From the NCBI RefSeq assembly GCF_002973525.1, contig NZ_PVEN01000012.1:62001-126000 (forward strand): 64,000 nt of DNA, in the 5' to 3' direction. Shown one piece after another: positions 51,628 through 59,878 of the stretch (position 1 is its first letter; each line of letters opens with the position of its first letter). This DNA comes from Paraburkholderia sp. BL21I4N1 (GTDB lineage: Bacteria; Pseudomonadota; Gammaproteobacteria; Burkholderiales; Burkholderiaceae). Both the position numbers and the translations under genes were made by a program. The notes under the pieces were generated by a model. That model did no database searches. It was given only the letters and a program-made list of their open reading frames with translations, and was not told the DNA's origin.

Positions 51628-52446
51628 TCAATCAGTCCAGGTTGTGAGCCGCAGGTCTTTGCGAATGCCCGCGTCTACCACGGCTGCGGGCGCAAATCTG
51701 CGCAGCAATCGCAGACGGCCGGCGAGTCCGCCGGCTGTATAACGGAGTTTCGGGCGAGTCGCGAGAATGGCCTGCAGCACGGCCTCGGCCACCACCTCGG
51801 GACCGTCAGCACCCTCGACGACCTCCTTGACCCGCTTATCCATGGCCGAACGCACCTCGCGATACTCGTCGAGCGGGGCGTCGGGCGCCATGAAGTTCGC
51901 GTCGAAAGGCGTCTTGATGTAGGCGGGTTCAATGACCGATACCCGGATACCCATGGTGCGCAATTCATGGTCGAGCGACTCTGAATAGCCTGCAACCGCA
52001 TGCTTGGTGGCGGAATAGAGCGCCATATAGGGCATGGGTAAGAAACCCAGCACGGAGCCGATGTTGATGATGCGGCCGCCACCTTGTCGCCGCATGTGGG
52101 GCAACACGGCGCGTGTCATACGGATAATCCCGAAGAAGTTCGTATCGAAAATCGCCCGGGCCTGGTCAAGCGAACTCTCTTCCGCGGCGGCAGGAGCAAC
52201 GCCGAAGCCAGCGTTGTTCACCAGGAGGTCGATGCGCCCATCCAGCCGCAGTACTTCCTTGACGGCAGCTTCGACTGATTCTTCGCTGGTGACGTCAAGA
52301 GGCAGCATCTCGAATGTCCGCTGGCCGGCTTGTGCGCCGCGTCGGCTTGTGCCATAGACCTTGTATCCGGCCTTCGCAAGGCGGTTTGCCGTGGCTTCGC
52401 CGATGCCCGACGAGGCGCCCGTAACGAGCGCTATTCCGCTTTTCAT
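51628..52446 (-). CDS. Classical short-chain dehydrogenase/reductase
   Basis: 272 residues. Cofactor motif ALVTGASSGIGEATA, NNAGFG, catalytic serine in IINIGSVLGF and YSATKHAV with the Tyr-Lys pair. C-terminal tail of about 90 residues as in the bacterial oxidoreductase group often annotated with TetR regulators. Substrate unknown. A palindrome at 52515-52532 upstream matches one over the TetR start, so TetR control is likely. Confidence 0.85.
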   Translation of the reverse strand: MKSGIALVTGASSGIGEATANRLAKAGYKVYGTSRRGAQAGQRTFEMLPLDVTSEESVEAAVKEVLRLDGRIDLLVNNAGFGVAPAAAEESSLDQARAIFDTNFFGIIRMTRAVLPHMRRQGGGRIINIGSVLGFLPMPYMALYSATKHAVAGYSESLDHELRTMGIRVSVIEPAYIKTPFDANFMAPDAPLDEYREVRSAMDKRVKEVVEGADGPEVVAEAVLQAILATRPKLRYTAGGLAGRLRLLRRFAPAAVVDAGIRKDLRLTTWTD

Positions 52447-52514
52447 AATGTCCTTCCCTTAGATGGTGAGCGATACCTTTGCATGGCCAGTCGAGCGTTT
52501 TGCTTCATCTGTTA

Positions 52515-52532
52515 ATATGACGATCATCATAT
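52515..52532. promoter_or_regulatory. TetR operator upstream of the SDR gene
   Basis: ATATGACGATCATCATAT, perfect 6-bp arms ATATGA/TCATAT with a 6-bp spacer. It matches 14 of 18 positions of the site at 53163-53180. Confidence 0.6.
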
Positions 52533-52569
52533 TTTTAGGCGGAGCAAAACCGCACCCCGTTGCGTGGAT

Positions 52570-53166
52570 TTACTCCACGGCGGGTGCGTATTCCTTCAAT
52601 GCGGCCTCGAGAAAACCGTCCGACAGTTTGGGGTCGTCGACGGCGCGTGCCAACACCATGGTGCCGACCATGGTGGCAACAATCATCAGTGCCTGTTCAT
52701 GCGAACCCGCTTGCCCCCAATCGGGCAGTTGCCGCGCGACGACATCGATCATCTCCTTGATGCGGCGGGTGGCCGCGCGCCGCACGACCGGCGCCTGGCG
52801 CGGCATCTCCGAGCCAAGAGCGGAGATCGGGCAGCCCGTCTCCATGGCGTCCCGATGCTCCTTCGACAGATAAGCGCGCACCATTGACGGCAATGCGTCC
52901 CCCGGCGGCACCGATGCCGCGATTTGCTCCGACAGGGCCACGGCCTCGGAGCCGGCCCGATCGGCAGCTTCGGCAAGCAGCGCCTCGCGCGATGGAAAAT
53001 GGGCGTAGAAGCCACCGTGAGTCAGGCCGGCCTCCTTCATGATGTCGGCCACGCCTGTCCCATCGTATCCACTGCGCCGAATCGCGCGCGCGGCAACCTC
53101 GACGATGCGCTCGTGCGTGATTTCCTTGCGGCTGGCGGTTTTCCGATTGATCGATGACTTTTGCAT
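52570..53166 (-). CDS. TetR/AcrR-family transcriptional regulator
   Basis: 198 residues from the ATG at 53166; a second ATG four codons earlier (53178) is possible. N-terminal HTH: ITHERIVEVAARAIRRSGYD and IMKEAGLTHGGFYAHFPSRE, then a C-terminal ligand domain with ISALGSEMPRQ, a cysteine-containing block (METGCPIS) typical of the electrophile- or quinone-sensing AcrR subgroup. Upstream of an SDR and a quinone-reductase-like gene on the same strand, with related palindromes before both genes. Likely represses all three. Confidence 0.85.
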   Translation of the reverse strand: MQKSSINRKTASRKEITHERIVEVAARAIRRSGYDGTGVADIMKEAGLTHGGFYAHFPSREALLAEAADRAGSEAVALSEQIAASVPPGDALPSMVRAYLSKEHRDAMETGCPISALGSEMPRQAPVVRRAATRRIKEMIDVVARQLPDWGQAGSHEQALMIVATMVGTMVLARAVDDPKLSDGFLEAALKEYAPAVE

Positions 53167-53180
53167 GATGGTCATCATAT
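53163..53180. promoter_or_regulatory. TetR operator over its own start
   Basis: GCATGATGGTCATCATAT, 14 of 18 positions identical to 52515-52532. It covers both possible start codons of the TetR gene, which fits tight autorepression. Confidence 0.5.
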
Positions 53181-53248
53181 ACTACTTGCGCACAATTTGC
53201 TGAACGGCGCCATCTCGTTGCGGATCAAGGCCTCCAGCCCGAAGCCTC

Positions 53249-54973
53249 CTACCGCCGCCCGCCAATCCAGCTCACCAATTCCCCAAACAACGCCATATCC
53301 GGCGCCACCGACAGATCCACCGCAAGACAGCGCCGGTAATACGGGCTGAGATCGAGCCCCACGCCAAGCCCCAACACGTCGACGTCGCGCGCCGCTTCAT
53401 TGCGCGCGACCACCTGCTTGAGATGATTGTCGAGGTAATACGCGTCGTTGACCTGCGCAGTCGCGCTATCCATCGGACTCCCATCCGAAACAACGATCAG
53501 AATCCGCCGAGGCTCCGCACGTGCACGCAAACGCGTGCACGCCCAATCGACCGCTTCCCCATCCACGCCTTCACGAAACAGATCGGCCTTGAACAGCGCA
53601 GCGAGGTTCGTGCGAGCACGCCGCCAACTTGTCACGGCGTCCTTGAACACAAGATGGGCGATTTCGTTCAACCGGCCCGGATGCCGTGGCCGGCCACCAG
53701 CCAACCAGTCCAGCCTCGCTCGCCCGCCATTCCACGCGCCAGTACTGAAACCGAGGACTTCGGTCGCGATCCCAGCCTGATCGAGCGCCCGCGTCATCAC
53801 ATCGACGAGCACCGCGACCGCTTCGATATGCGCCCGCATCGACCCCGAACAGTCGATCAGAAAACTCACCACGCAATCGGCCACCGGCCGATAACGATCG
53901 AGCAGAAACAGCCGCCGCTCACCCGGCGAACTCACCAGTTGCGCGAGCCGGCGACCGTCCACGCGCCCCTGTTCCTCACCGAACGACCAGCCGTCGCGAC
54001 GCGGCACCGCAAGCGCCGCTTTCAGCGCATACGCGAGCCGGGGCACGTTGATGCGTTGCGCGGCGATGCGCTGGTCGAGCTGGTCGCGGTATTGCGCCAG
54101 CAATTCGCTACGGATCCGTGTGGCGGGCACCAGTTCGCGGTCGTAGCGCGTGGTGTAGGCCTGATAGCGTTGGTCGGCTTCTCTCAGCACGCGGCTGTCG
54201 CCGGTGCCCGCCAGTCCCATGTCGACATGCTCGCCCGCGTCGGAATCGAACCACAGCGCGAACATCACGCGCACGGCTTCATCGTCTTCAGGCCCGTCTG
54301 CGTCCTCTTCCGTGGACTCCCCGCGCGCTTCGCGCATCATGACGCCGACGAGACGCGCCAGTTCGAGCGCATGCACCGCGAACATGCCCTGCTCCGTACG
54401 ATGCCGCCGCAATGCCGCGAGCGGCACGCCCAACGTCGGCGTAATCGCGGCGCGTGTCGCTTCGATCAGGCCTTCGCTTTCCTCCAACACCGGCCAGCCC
54501 GACAGACGCGACCAGACAATCTGCGCAACCGTATAAAGCAGAATGCCGAGGTGCCCATCCGCCAATCCCGCGCGACAGAAAGCGCGTGACCACGTTTCGA
54601 AGCGATGTCGAAGATTGTGCGCAAGCCCCGGCATCGCGGCCGGCGCCAGCGCTTCGCAACGCAGTTGCTCGAACAGTTCAAACAGCAGGCGCTCGACCGG
54701 CTCCGTAGGACACAGACTCGCGTGCAACGTTGCATCGGAATGCGTGAGCCGCAATGCCGCGCCGTCGGCCGCGCCGCGCAGCGAGGCCAGATCGTCCACT
54801 CGCGGATCGGTGCGCAGATGCGGCGCGTGCAACGGCAGCGGACGCAGCCCGCGGCACAGGCGACCGGCGCGGTAATGCAATTGCGCGTCGCCGGTAAAAG
54901 CACGCGCGGCCGCCGCGCACAGATTCTGACGCTGCTCCGCGCGGCGTGCCGCCTGCCGCTCGGCGGCGCTCAT
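53249..54973 (-). CDS. cobT: CobT-like VWA-domain subunit (cobaltochelatase-type)
   Basis: 574 residues. The C-terminal VWA domain begins near 365 with VSFLIDCSGSMRAH; the MIDAS motif DCSGS is at 374-378, followed by VVSDGSPMDSATAQ. The N-terminal half is helical with an acidic linker (RGESTEEDADGPEDDEA). This matches CobT, partner of the CobS ATPase in cobalt insertion by CobNST. Start overlaps the cobS-like stop by 4 bp. No cobN or other cobalamin gene is in the window, so the pair may serve a distant CobN or a different metal-insertion target. Symbol denotes family. Confidence 0.75.
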   Translation of the reverse strand: MSAAERQAARRAEQRQNLCAAAARAFTGDAQLHYRAGRLCRGLRPLPLHAPHLRTDPRVDDLASLRGAADGAALRLTHSDATLHASLCPTEPVERLLFELFEQLRCEALAPAAMPGLAHNLRHRFETWSRAFCRAGLADGHLGILLYTVAQIVWSRLSGWPVLEESEGLIEATRAAITPTLGVPLAALRRHRTEQGMFAVHALELARLVGVMMREARGESTEEDADGPEDDEAVRVMFALWFDSDAGEHVDMGLAGTGDSRVLREADQRYQAYTTRYDRELVPATRIRSELLAQYRDQLDQRIAAQRINVPRLAYALKAALAVPRRDGWSFGEEQGRVDGRRLAQLVSSPGERRLFLLDRYRPVADCVVSFLIDCSGSMRAHIEAVAVLVDVMTRALDQAGIATEVLGFSTGAWNGGRARLDWLAGGRPRHPGRLNEIAHLVFKDAVTSWRRARTNLAALFKADLFREGVDGEAVDWACTRLRARAEPRRILIVVSDGSPMDSATAQVNDAYYLDNHLKQVVARNEAARDVDVLGLGVGLDLSPYYRRCLAVDLSVAPDMALFGELVSWIGGRR

Positions 54974-55947
54974 CGCGCCTCCGTGGAATGGACCTCACTA
55001 TCCAGTTCGCGATCGAAGCAGCGCTGAAAATACTCGGCGACGATCGCCCGCTCAGCCTCGTCGCATTTATTAACGAACGTGAGGCGAAACGCCAGCGCCG
55101 GGTCGCGAAAAATCTGGCAGTTTTCCGCCCAGTCGATCACCGTGCGCGGCGACATCAGCGTTGAAAGATCACCGGTGGCGAAACCCTTACGCGTCAGATC
55201 GGCGACGCTGATCATCGAGTCGATCAACCTTCTGCCTACCTCGTCGGCCAGCTCCGGCACGCGCGCCTGCACGATACTCGCCTCTTCCCCGCGCGGCAGG
55301 TAATTGAGTGTGGCCACAACATTCCAGCGATCCATCTGCGCGTGATTCAGCAACTGCGTGCCGTGATACAAGCCGTTCAGATTGCCGAGCCCGACCGTAT
55401 TCGTCGTGGCAAACAGCCGGAAAAAAGGATGCGGATGTATCACGCGATTCTGGTCGAGCAGCGTGAATTTGCCGTCGCGCTCCAGAATGCGCTGGATCAC
55501 GAACATCACGTCCGGCCGGCCCGCGTCGTATTCGTCGAAGATCAGCGCCATGGGACGCTGCAACGCCCACGGCACGATGCCCTCCTGAAACTCGGTCACC
55601 TGCAGATCGTCGCGCACGACGATCGTGTCCTTGCCGACCAGATCGAGGCGGCTGATATGGCCGTCGAGATTCACGCGCACGCACGGCCAGTTCAACCGCG
55701 CGGCGACCTGTTCGATATGGGTGGATTTGCCGGTGCCGTGCAGGCCCTGCACCATCACCCGACGCTCGCGCATGAAGCCGGCGAGAATCGCCAGCGTCAC
55801 TTCGGGATTGAAGCGGTACACCTCGTCGATTTCCGGCACGTGGTCGTCGCGTTCGCTGAAGGCCGGCACCATCAAGCCTGAATCGATGCCGAACACGGTG
55901 CGCACCGAAACCATGCGGTCGGGCCGGGCTGTCGAAATATCGGTCAC
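54970..55947 (-). CDS. cobS: CobS-like AAA+ ATPase (cobaltochelatase-type)
   Basis: 325 residues from a GTG preceded by GGAGGAG. Opening VSVRTVFGIDSGLMVPAFSE and DEVYRFNPEVTLAILAG match CobS; Walker A GLHGTGKST at 68-76, Walker B LIFDEYD at 135-141, sensor block LFATTNTVGLGN. MoxR-class ATPase that drives metal chelation with CobT. It lies downstream of an FAD oxidoreductase and an NTF2-fold gene on the same strand, with 145 bp of AT-rich sequence between that may hold its own promoter. Confidence 0.8.
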   Translation of the reverse strand: MTDISTARPDRMVSVRTVFGIDSGLMVPAFSERDDHVPEIDEVYRFNPEVTLAILAGFMRERRVMVQGLHGTGKSTHIEQVAARLNWPCVRVNLDGHISRLDLVGKDTIVVRDDLQVTEFQEGIVPWALQRPMALIFDEYDAGRPDVMFVIQRILERDGKFTLLDQNRVIHPHPFFRLFATTNTVGLGNLNGLYHGTQLLNHAQMDRWNVVATLNYLPRGEEASIVQARVPELADEVGRRLIDSMISVADLTRKGFATGDLSTLMSPRTVIDWAENCQIFRDPALAFRLTFVNKCDEAERAIVAEYFQRCFDRELDSEVHSTEAR

Positions 55948-56092
55948 TGCGTTCTCCTCCTTGCGTCGCCTGCCTCACGACAATGGCCGCGCACACGGGG
56001 AAACGTGGCGCGGCCTCGTCGGTTCATCATACGCAGTTTGTTTTTCCGATACAAATCATTCCGTTTTTTATATTTTTATGTCGCTTTAGGTT

Positions 56093-57508
56093 TTATGGTT
56101 TCTCGTCGCGGCGAAAGTACATCTGGTACAGCGCCCGCTGCCCGATCCGCCTGAACGGCGCAAACGGATGTCCCGGCAAGGGCGACGCGAAAATCGGCAG
56201 CGTCTCCTTCACGCTTTTTCCCGCAATACGTTCGGCCAGCCGCCGCCCGGCCTGCTGCGAATACGACACGCCGTTACCGCCGTAGCCCAGCGCGTAATAG
56301 ACGGTCTCGCGCGGATCCGGCTGAAACACGCGCGGCATCATGTCGTGACTGACGTCCACCCAGCCCCACCACGAATAGTCGATCGCGACGCCACGCAGCG
56401 CGGGAAACTTGCGGACCATACCCTCGACCAGCAAATCGTAATGGCGCGGATTCGGCGCGTCGGCGCCGGTGATTGCGGAACGGCTGCCGATCTGCAAGCG
56501 GTTATCCGGCAGAAAGCGATAGTAGAAGCGCAGCGTGCGCGTATCGGTGAGCACCTGGGTCGTGCGGAAATTGCACGCGGCGATTTCCTGCGCGGTGAGC
56601 GGGCGCGTGACCATCGAATTCGACAGGATCGGCATGATGCGGCTGCGCAGCGAGTCATGCAGCGTTTGCGCGGTATAAGCGCCGGTCGCGATGCCCACGG
56701 CGCGCGCGCGAACCGTGCCGCCTGGCGTGCGCAAATGATGAATCCCGTTGAGGGTCTCCCAGCCCAGCACCGGACTCGCCGGATGCACCTTCGCCCCCGC
56801 TTCGCGCGCGAGCCGCAGATAACCGAACGCGAGCTTCAGCGCGTGAATGCCGATCCCCTCGGGCTCGTGCAGCGCGCCGGCCGCTTCCGCGTCGTTGACG
56901 TACTCGCGCTGAAACGTCTGCCGGTCGATCAGCACCGACGGATAGCCGAACACGTCCTTCCAGACCTTGGCCTCGGCGGCGAGCTTCTGCATGATGCGCG
57001 GCCGGTGCGCGATCAGAAAGTGGCCACCGGGTTGCGGATCGCAATCGATCTCGGCGATCAGCGACTTGAAGTTGTCGAAGCCTTCCTGAATCTCGTCGTG
57101 CATTTTCAGCGCGACGTCTTTGCCCCAGCGCTCGATCCATTGCGAACGCGACAGCCGTCCCGACGCGTTCTGCCCTTGCCCGCCGTTGCGGCTGCTGCAG
57201 CCCCAACTGGTCTTGTTGGCTTCGAGCACCACCGCCTTGATGCCGTGCTCGCGCGCGAGACACAGCGCCGTGGCGAGCCCCGTATAACCGCCGCCGATAA
57301 TCGCCACGTCCACGTCCACGTCGGCGGTGATCGGACCGTCGTCGGCGGGCGGCGTGCCGGCGGTGGCGACCCAATAGGTCGGCGCGTATTGCTTGCCCCA
57401 GCCCGGTCCGGGGGACACCAGCGGGTCGTAGGTGGGATCGTAGCGGGTATCGTCCTCGCGCTCCGTCGACAGGCGCTGCGCGACGCGTTCGATTTCACTG
57501 TGCTCCAT
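56093..57508 (-). CDS. FAD-dependent amine/amino-acid oxidoreductase (DAO family, PuuB-like)
   Basis: 471 residues from an ATG with AGGAG upstream. FAD motif VAIIGGGYTGLATALCLARE near residue 67, CSSRNGGQGQNASGRL near 105 where PuuB-type enzymes have SGRNGG, and the C-terminal YYALGYGGNGVSYSQQAG near residue 420. The N-terminus carries the NSYYAATA-like block as APTYWVATAG. Relatives oxidise gamma-glutamylputrescine or N-methyl amino acids. The gene precedes the CobS/CobT-like pair and follows an NTF2-fold gene. A link to taurine oxidation is conceivable but unsupported. Confidence 0.8.
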   Translation of the reverse strand: MEHSEIERVAQRLSTEREDDTRYDPTYDPLVSPGPGWGKQYAPTYWVATAGTPPADDGPITADVDVDVAIIGGGYTGLATALCLAREHGIKAVVLEANKTSWGCSSRNGGQGQNASGRLSRSQWIERWGKDVALKMHDEIQEGFDNFKSLIAEIDCDPQPGGHFLIAHRPRIMQKLAAEAKVWKDVFGYPSVLIDRQTFQREYVNDAEAAGALHEPEGIGIHALKLAFGYLRLAREAGAKVHPASPVLGWETLNGIHHLRTPGGTVRARAVGIATGAYTAQTLHDSLRSRIMPILSNSMVTRPLTAQEIAACNFRTTQVLTDTRTLRFYYRFLPDNRLQIGSRSAITGADAPNPRHYDLLVEGMVRKFPALRGVAIDYSWWGWVDVSHDMMPRVFQPDPRETVYYALGYGGNGVSYSQQAGRRLAERIAGKSVKETLPIFASPLPGHPFAPFRRIGQRALYQMYFRRDEKP

Positions 57509-57526
57509 CTGCGGCTCCTGTGAGCA

Positions 57527-57931
57527 TCAAACGTTCTGCTTCGGACGTTCCTTGCGGAAGGCGCGCTTGACCGCGATCAGTCCGTCGCGGAACTCGAACA
57601 GATCGCAGCCTTCCGCCTCGATGCGCCAGCCTTCCGCATGGGTGCCCGTGAACACCCATTCGGACACGCCGCGCTCACCGTTCACGGTGTGGCGTCCTTG
57701 CCCCCAGTGCGCGTCGGGGAACGTCTTGAAGACCCCTTCGAACGCCGCGCGTGTCGCTTCCTTGCCGACGAAACGCGTGCCGAAGACTTCCGGGCCGCCG
57801 GCCGCGTCGAACACGCAGTCTTCGGTCATGAAGGTCATTAACGCTTGCGCGTCGTGACGATTGAAGGCGTCGGAAAACGCGGCCAATGTCTCGGCCGTGA
57901 CTTGCGGTTGTGCGGTTTGTGTTTGAGCCAT
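57527..57931 (-). CDS. NTF2-like/SnoaL-fold protein
   Basis: 134 residues from the ATG at 57931 (AGGAGGAG nine bases upstream). Pattern ETLAAFSDAFNRHDAQALMT, FMTEDCVFDAAGG, RFVGKEATRAAFEGVFKTFP and WRIEAEGCDLFEFRDGLIAV is the SnoaL-like cone fold. Such proteins are small-molecule isomerases, dehydratases or binding proteins. Short gap (18 bp) to the FAD oxidoreductase gene suggests one transcript and related substrates. Specific activity unknown. Confidence 0.8.
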   Translation of the reverse strand: MAQTQTAQPQVTAETLAAFSDAFNRHDAQALMTFMTEDCVFDAAGGPEVFGTRFVGKEATRAAFEGVFKTFPDAHWGQGRHTVNGERGVSEWVFTGTHAEGWRIEAEGCDLFEFRDGLIAVKRAFRKERPKQNV

Positions 57932-58250
57932 GAAGCTCTCCTCCTGGATGATTTTTGGACACGCGTGGATTGCCGCCACCGACCCGGCGATCCGTGCGGA
58001 AATTGTAGGCAGGGGGTTTGTCTGACGGGTAGGTCCAGTGCCGGGCTTTCGCCTGGTGCAGCACGCTACGGCGCGGCTTGCGCTCCCGTTTGCCGCGCGA
58101 CGAACGCTGGGGCTTCGTCACTATGCGGCGTACACTGAATTGGACTCAACGAGTCCCGCCAACTGGCTCTATGGTTCTGTTTTTTTGTTCGGCAACACTG
58201 GTGGTCAGGCTCGCTTAATCATTCATGACTTCACGCTGCGAGGAACCAAG

Positions 58251-58460
58251 GTGCTCAAACTGTTTATCGGACTCGGCATTCCGTATCTGGGCGTGATCGG
58301 CCTGCTGCCATGGGTGGCAACCGTCGACCGCTTCGTGTTCGGCGTGCCGTTCATCTACGCGTGGATCTTCGCGTGGTTCATGCTCACTTCCGGCTGCCTG
58401 ATGATCTGCTGGCGCGTGTTCGACAGCCGTCACGACGAGTCCCACCCGCAAAACCGCTAA
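58251..58460 (+). CDS. DUF3311 small membrane protein
   Basis: 69 residues from a GTG at 58251 with GAGGA six bases upstream; the longer frame above it is not protein-like. Two hydrophobic segments: LFIGLGIPYLGVIGLLPWVA and FIYAWIFAWFMLTSGCLMI. DUF3311 proteins are encoded immediately before sodium:solute symporters of the SSS family, as here (12-bp gap), and probably form an accessory subunit. Confidence 0.8.
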   Translation: MLKLFIGLGIPYLGVIGLLPWVATVDRFVFGVPFIYAWIFAWFMLTSGCLMICWRVFDSRHDESHPQNR

Positions 58461-58472
58461 AGGAGTGTCCGG

Positions 58473-59858
58473 ATGGCTACCGCCGTATTCCTCGGTTTCA
58501 TCGCTTTCTCGCTGTATCTCGCGATCCGCTCAAATCAGGGACGCGGCCCGCAAAGCATGCATGACTTCTTCGTGGCGTCGCGGCAGTTCGGCGCCTACCT
58601 GGTGTTCTTCCTGGCCGCCGGCGAGATCTACAGCATCGGCACCATGGTCGGTTTTCCCGGCGGCATCTATGCAAAAGGACCGACGTACGGCGTCTGGTTC
58701 CTCGGCTACATTCTGCTGGCGTATCCGGTGGGCTATTTCATCGGCCCGAAAATCTGGCAGGCCGGCAAGCGTTATAACGCGATCACGCTGCCCGATCTGT
58801 TCAAGGGTCATTTCCAGAGCCGCCCGCTGGAGTTGCTCGTGGCCGCGTCCGCGATCGTGTTCCTGCTGCCGTGGGGCGAATTGCAATTCACCGGACTCGT
58901 CGCCGCGTTGAACGGTCTCGGCTGGCACTTCAAACCGCTGTATCTGATCCTGTTCGCCGCGTTGCTCGCATTCACCTATATCGCGATCGCCGGCGTGCGC
59001 GCCTCGGCCTACATCGCCGTGCTGAAAGACATTCTGATGGTCGCCGCGATCGTGGTGACCGGCGTCGCGGTCGCGATGCAAACCGGCGTGACGGAGGTTT
59101 TCCATGCGGCCAGCTTGCACGTGAGCAACCGGATGAACTCGCATCAGCTCACCTTCTCGATGAGCACCATGCTGTTCCAGTCGCTCGGCTTCTACGTGAT
59201 GCCGTTCGCGGTGCAGAACTTCTTCACCGCGAAGAGCGCGAACACGATCCGCCGCACGCAGGTCGCGATGCCGCTCTACATGCTGATGTACCCGTTCCTC
59301 GTGGTCGCCTCTTACTATGCGATCAGCCAGAACCTGCAACTGGCGTCGCCGAACGAAGCGTTCTTTGCCGCCGCGATCCGTCTGCTCCCAGGCTGGCTGC
59401 TGGGGCTCGTCGCCGCGGGCGCGTCGTTGTCGGGGCTGCTGGTGCTGGCCGGCATCTGTCTCGCGATCGGCCCGATCGTCACGCGTAATCTGCTGCCCGG
59501 CCTGCCCGAATCGCGTCAGAAGAAAGGCGCGAAAGTGGTGATCGTGCTGTATCTGCTGGTGTCGATCGTGATGACGCTGCTCACGCCGAATCTGATGCTG
59601 ACGCTGATCAACACCACCTACTACGGCGTCACGCAGTTCTTTCCGGGCGTGATGGTCATTCTGTTCGGCCTGCGCGTGCGGCCCGCTGCGATTGCCTCCG
59701 GCATGTTGACCGGACAGGTGCTGGCGGTCATTCTCTACATGCTGCAAGTCGACCTCGGCGGCTTCAACCTGGGACTGTTGTGTCTCGGCGTGAACCTGCT
59801 GGTGCTGACGGCGGTGAACCTCACCGCGAAAGCGAGCCGTGCACATGCGTTGCCCTGA
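58473..59858 (+). CDS. Sodium:solute symporter (SSS family)
   Basis: 461 residues with about thirteen hydrophobic segments. SSS features: FVASRQFGAYLVFFLAAGE near residue 30, GFPGGIYAKGPTYGVW, FKGHFQSRPLELLVA and GVRASAYIAVLKDILMV. Imports an organic solute with sodium. Follows DUF3311 and precedes an amidohydrolase, suggesting uptake of an amide or related compound that the hydrolase then cleaves. Ribosome site AGGAG precedes the ATG. Confidence 0.88.
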   Translation: MATAVFLGFIAFSLYLAIRSNQGRGPQSMHDFFVASRQFGAYLVFFLAAGEIYSIGTMVGFPGGIYAKGPTYGVWFLGYILLAYPVGYFIGPKIWQAGKRYNAITLPDLFKGHFQSRPLELLVAASAIVFLLPWGELQFTGLVAALNGLGWHFKPLYLILFAALLAFTYIAIAGVRASAYIAVLKDILMVAAIVVTGVAVAMQTGVTEVFHAASLHVSNRMNSHQLTFSMSTMLFQSLGFYVMPFAVQNFFTAKSANTIRRTQVAMPLYMLMYPFLVVASYYAISQNLQLASPNEAFFAAAIRLLPGWLLGLVAAGASLSGLLVLAGICLAIGPIVTRNLLPGLPESRQKKGAKVVIVLYLLVSIVMTLLTPNLMLTLINTTYYGVTQFFPGVMVILFGLRVRPAAIASGMLTGQVLAVILYMLQVDLGGFNLGLLCLGVNLLVLTAVNLTAKASRAHALP

Positions 59859-59878
59859 CCGAACCACTTTTCCTGTCC

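Noticed and set aside
56093..57508. Assignment of the FAD oxidoreductase as taurine dehydrogenase
   Set aside because: It is a single PuuB/DAO-type protein far from the tau genes; TauXY is a two-gene system and nothing in the sequence indicates taurine.
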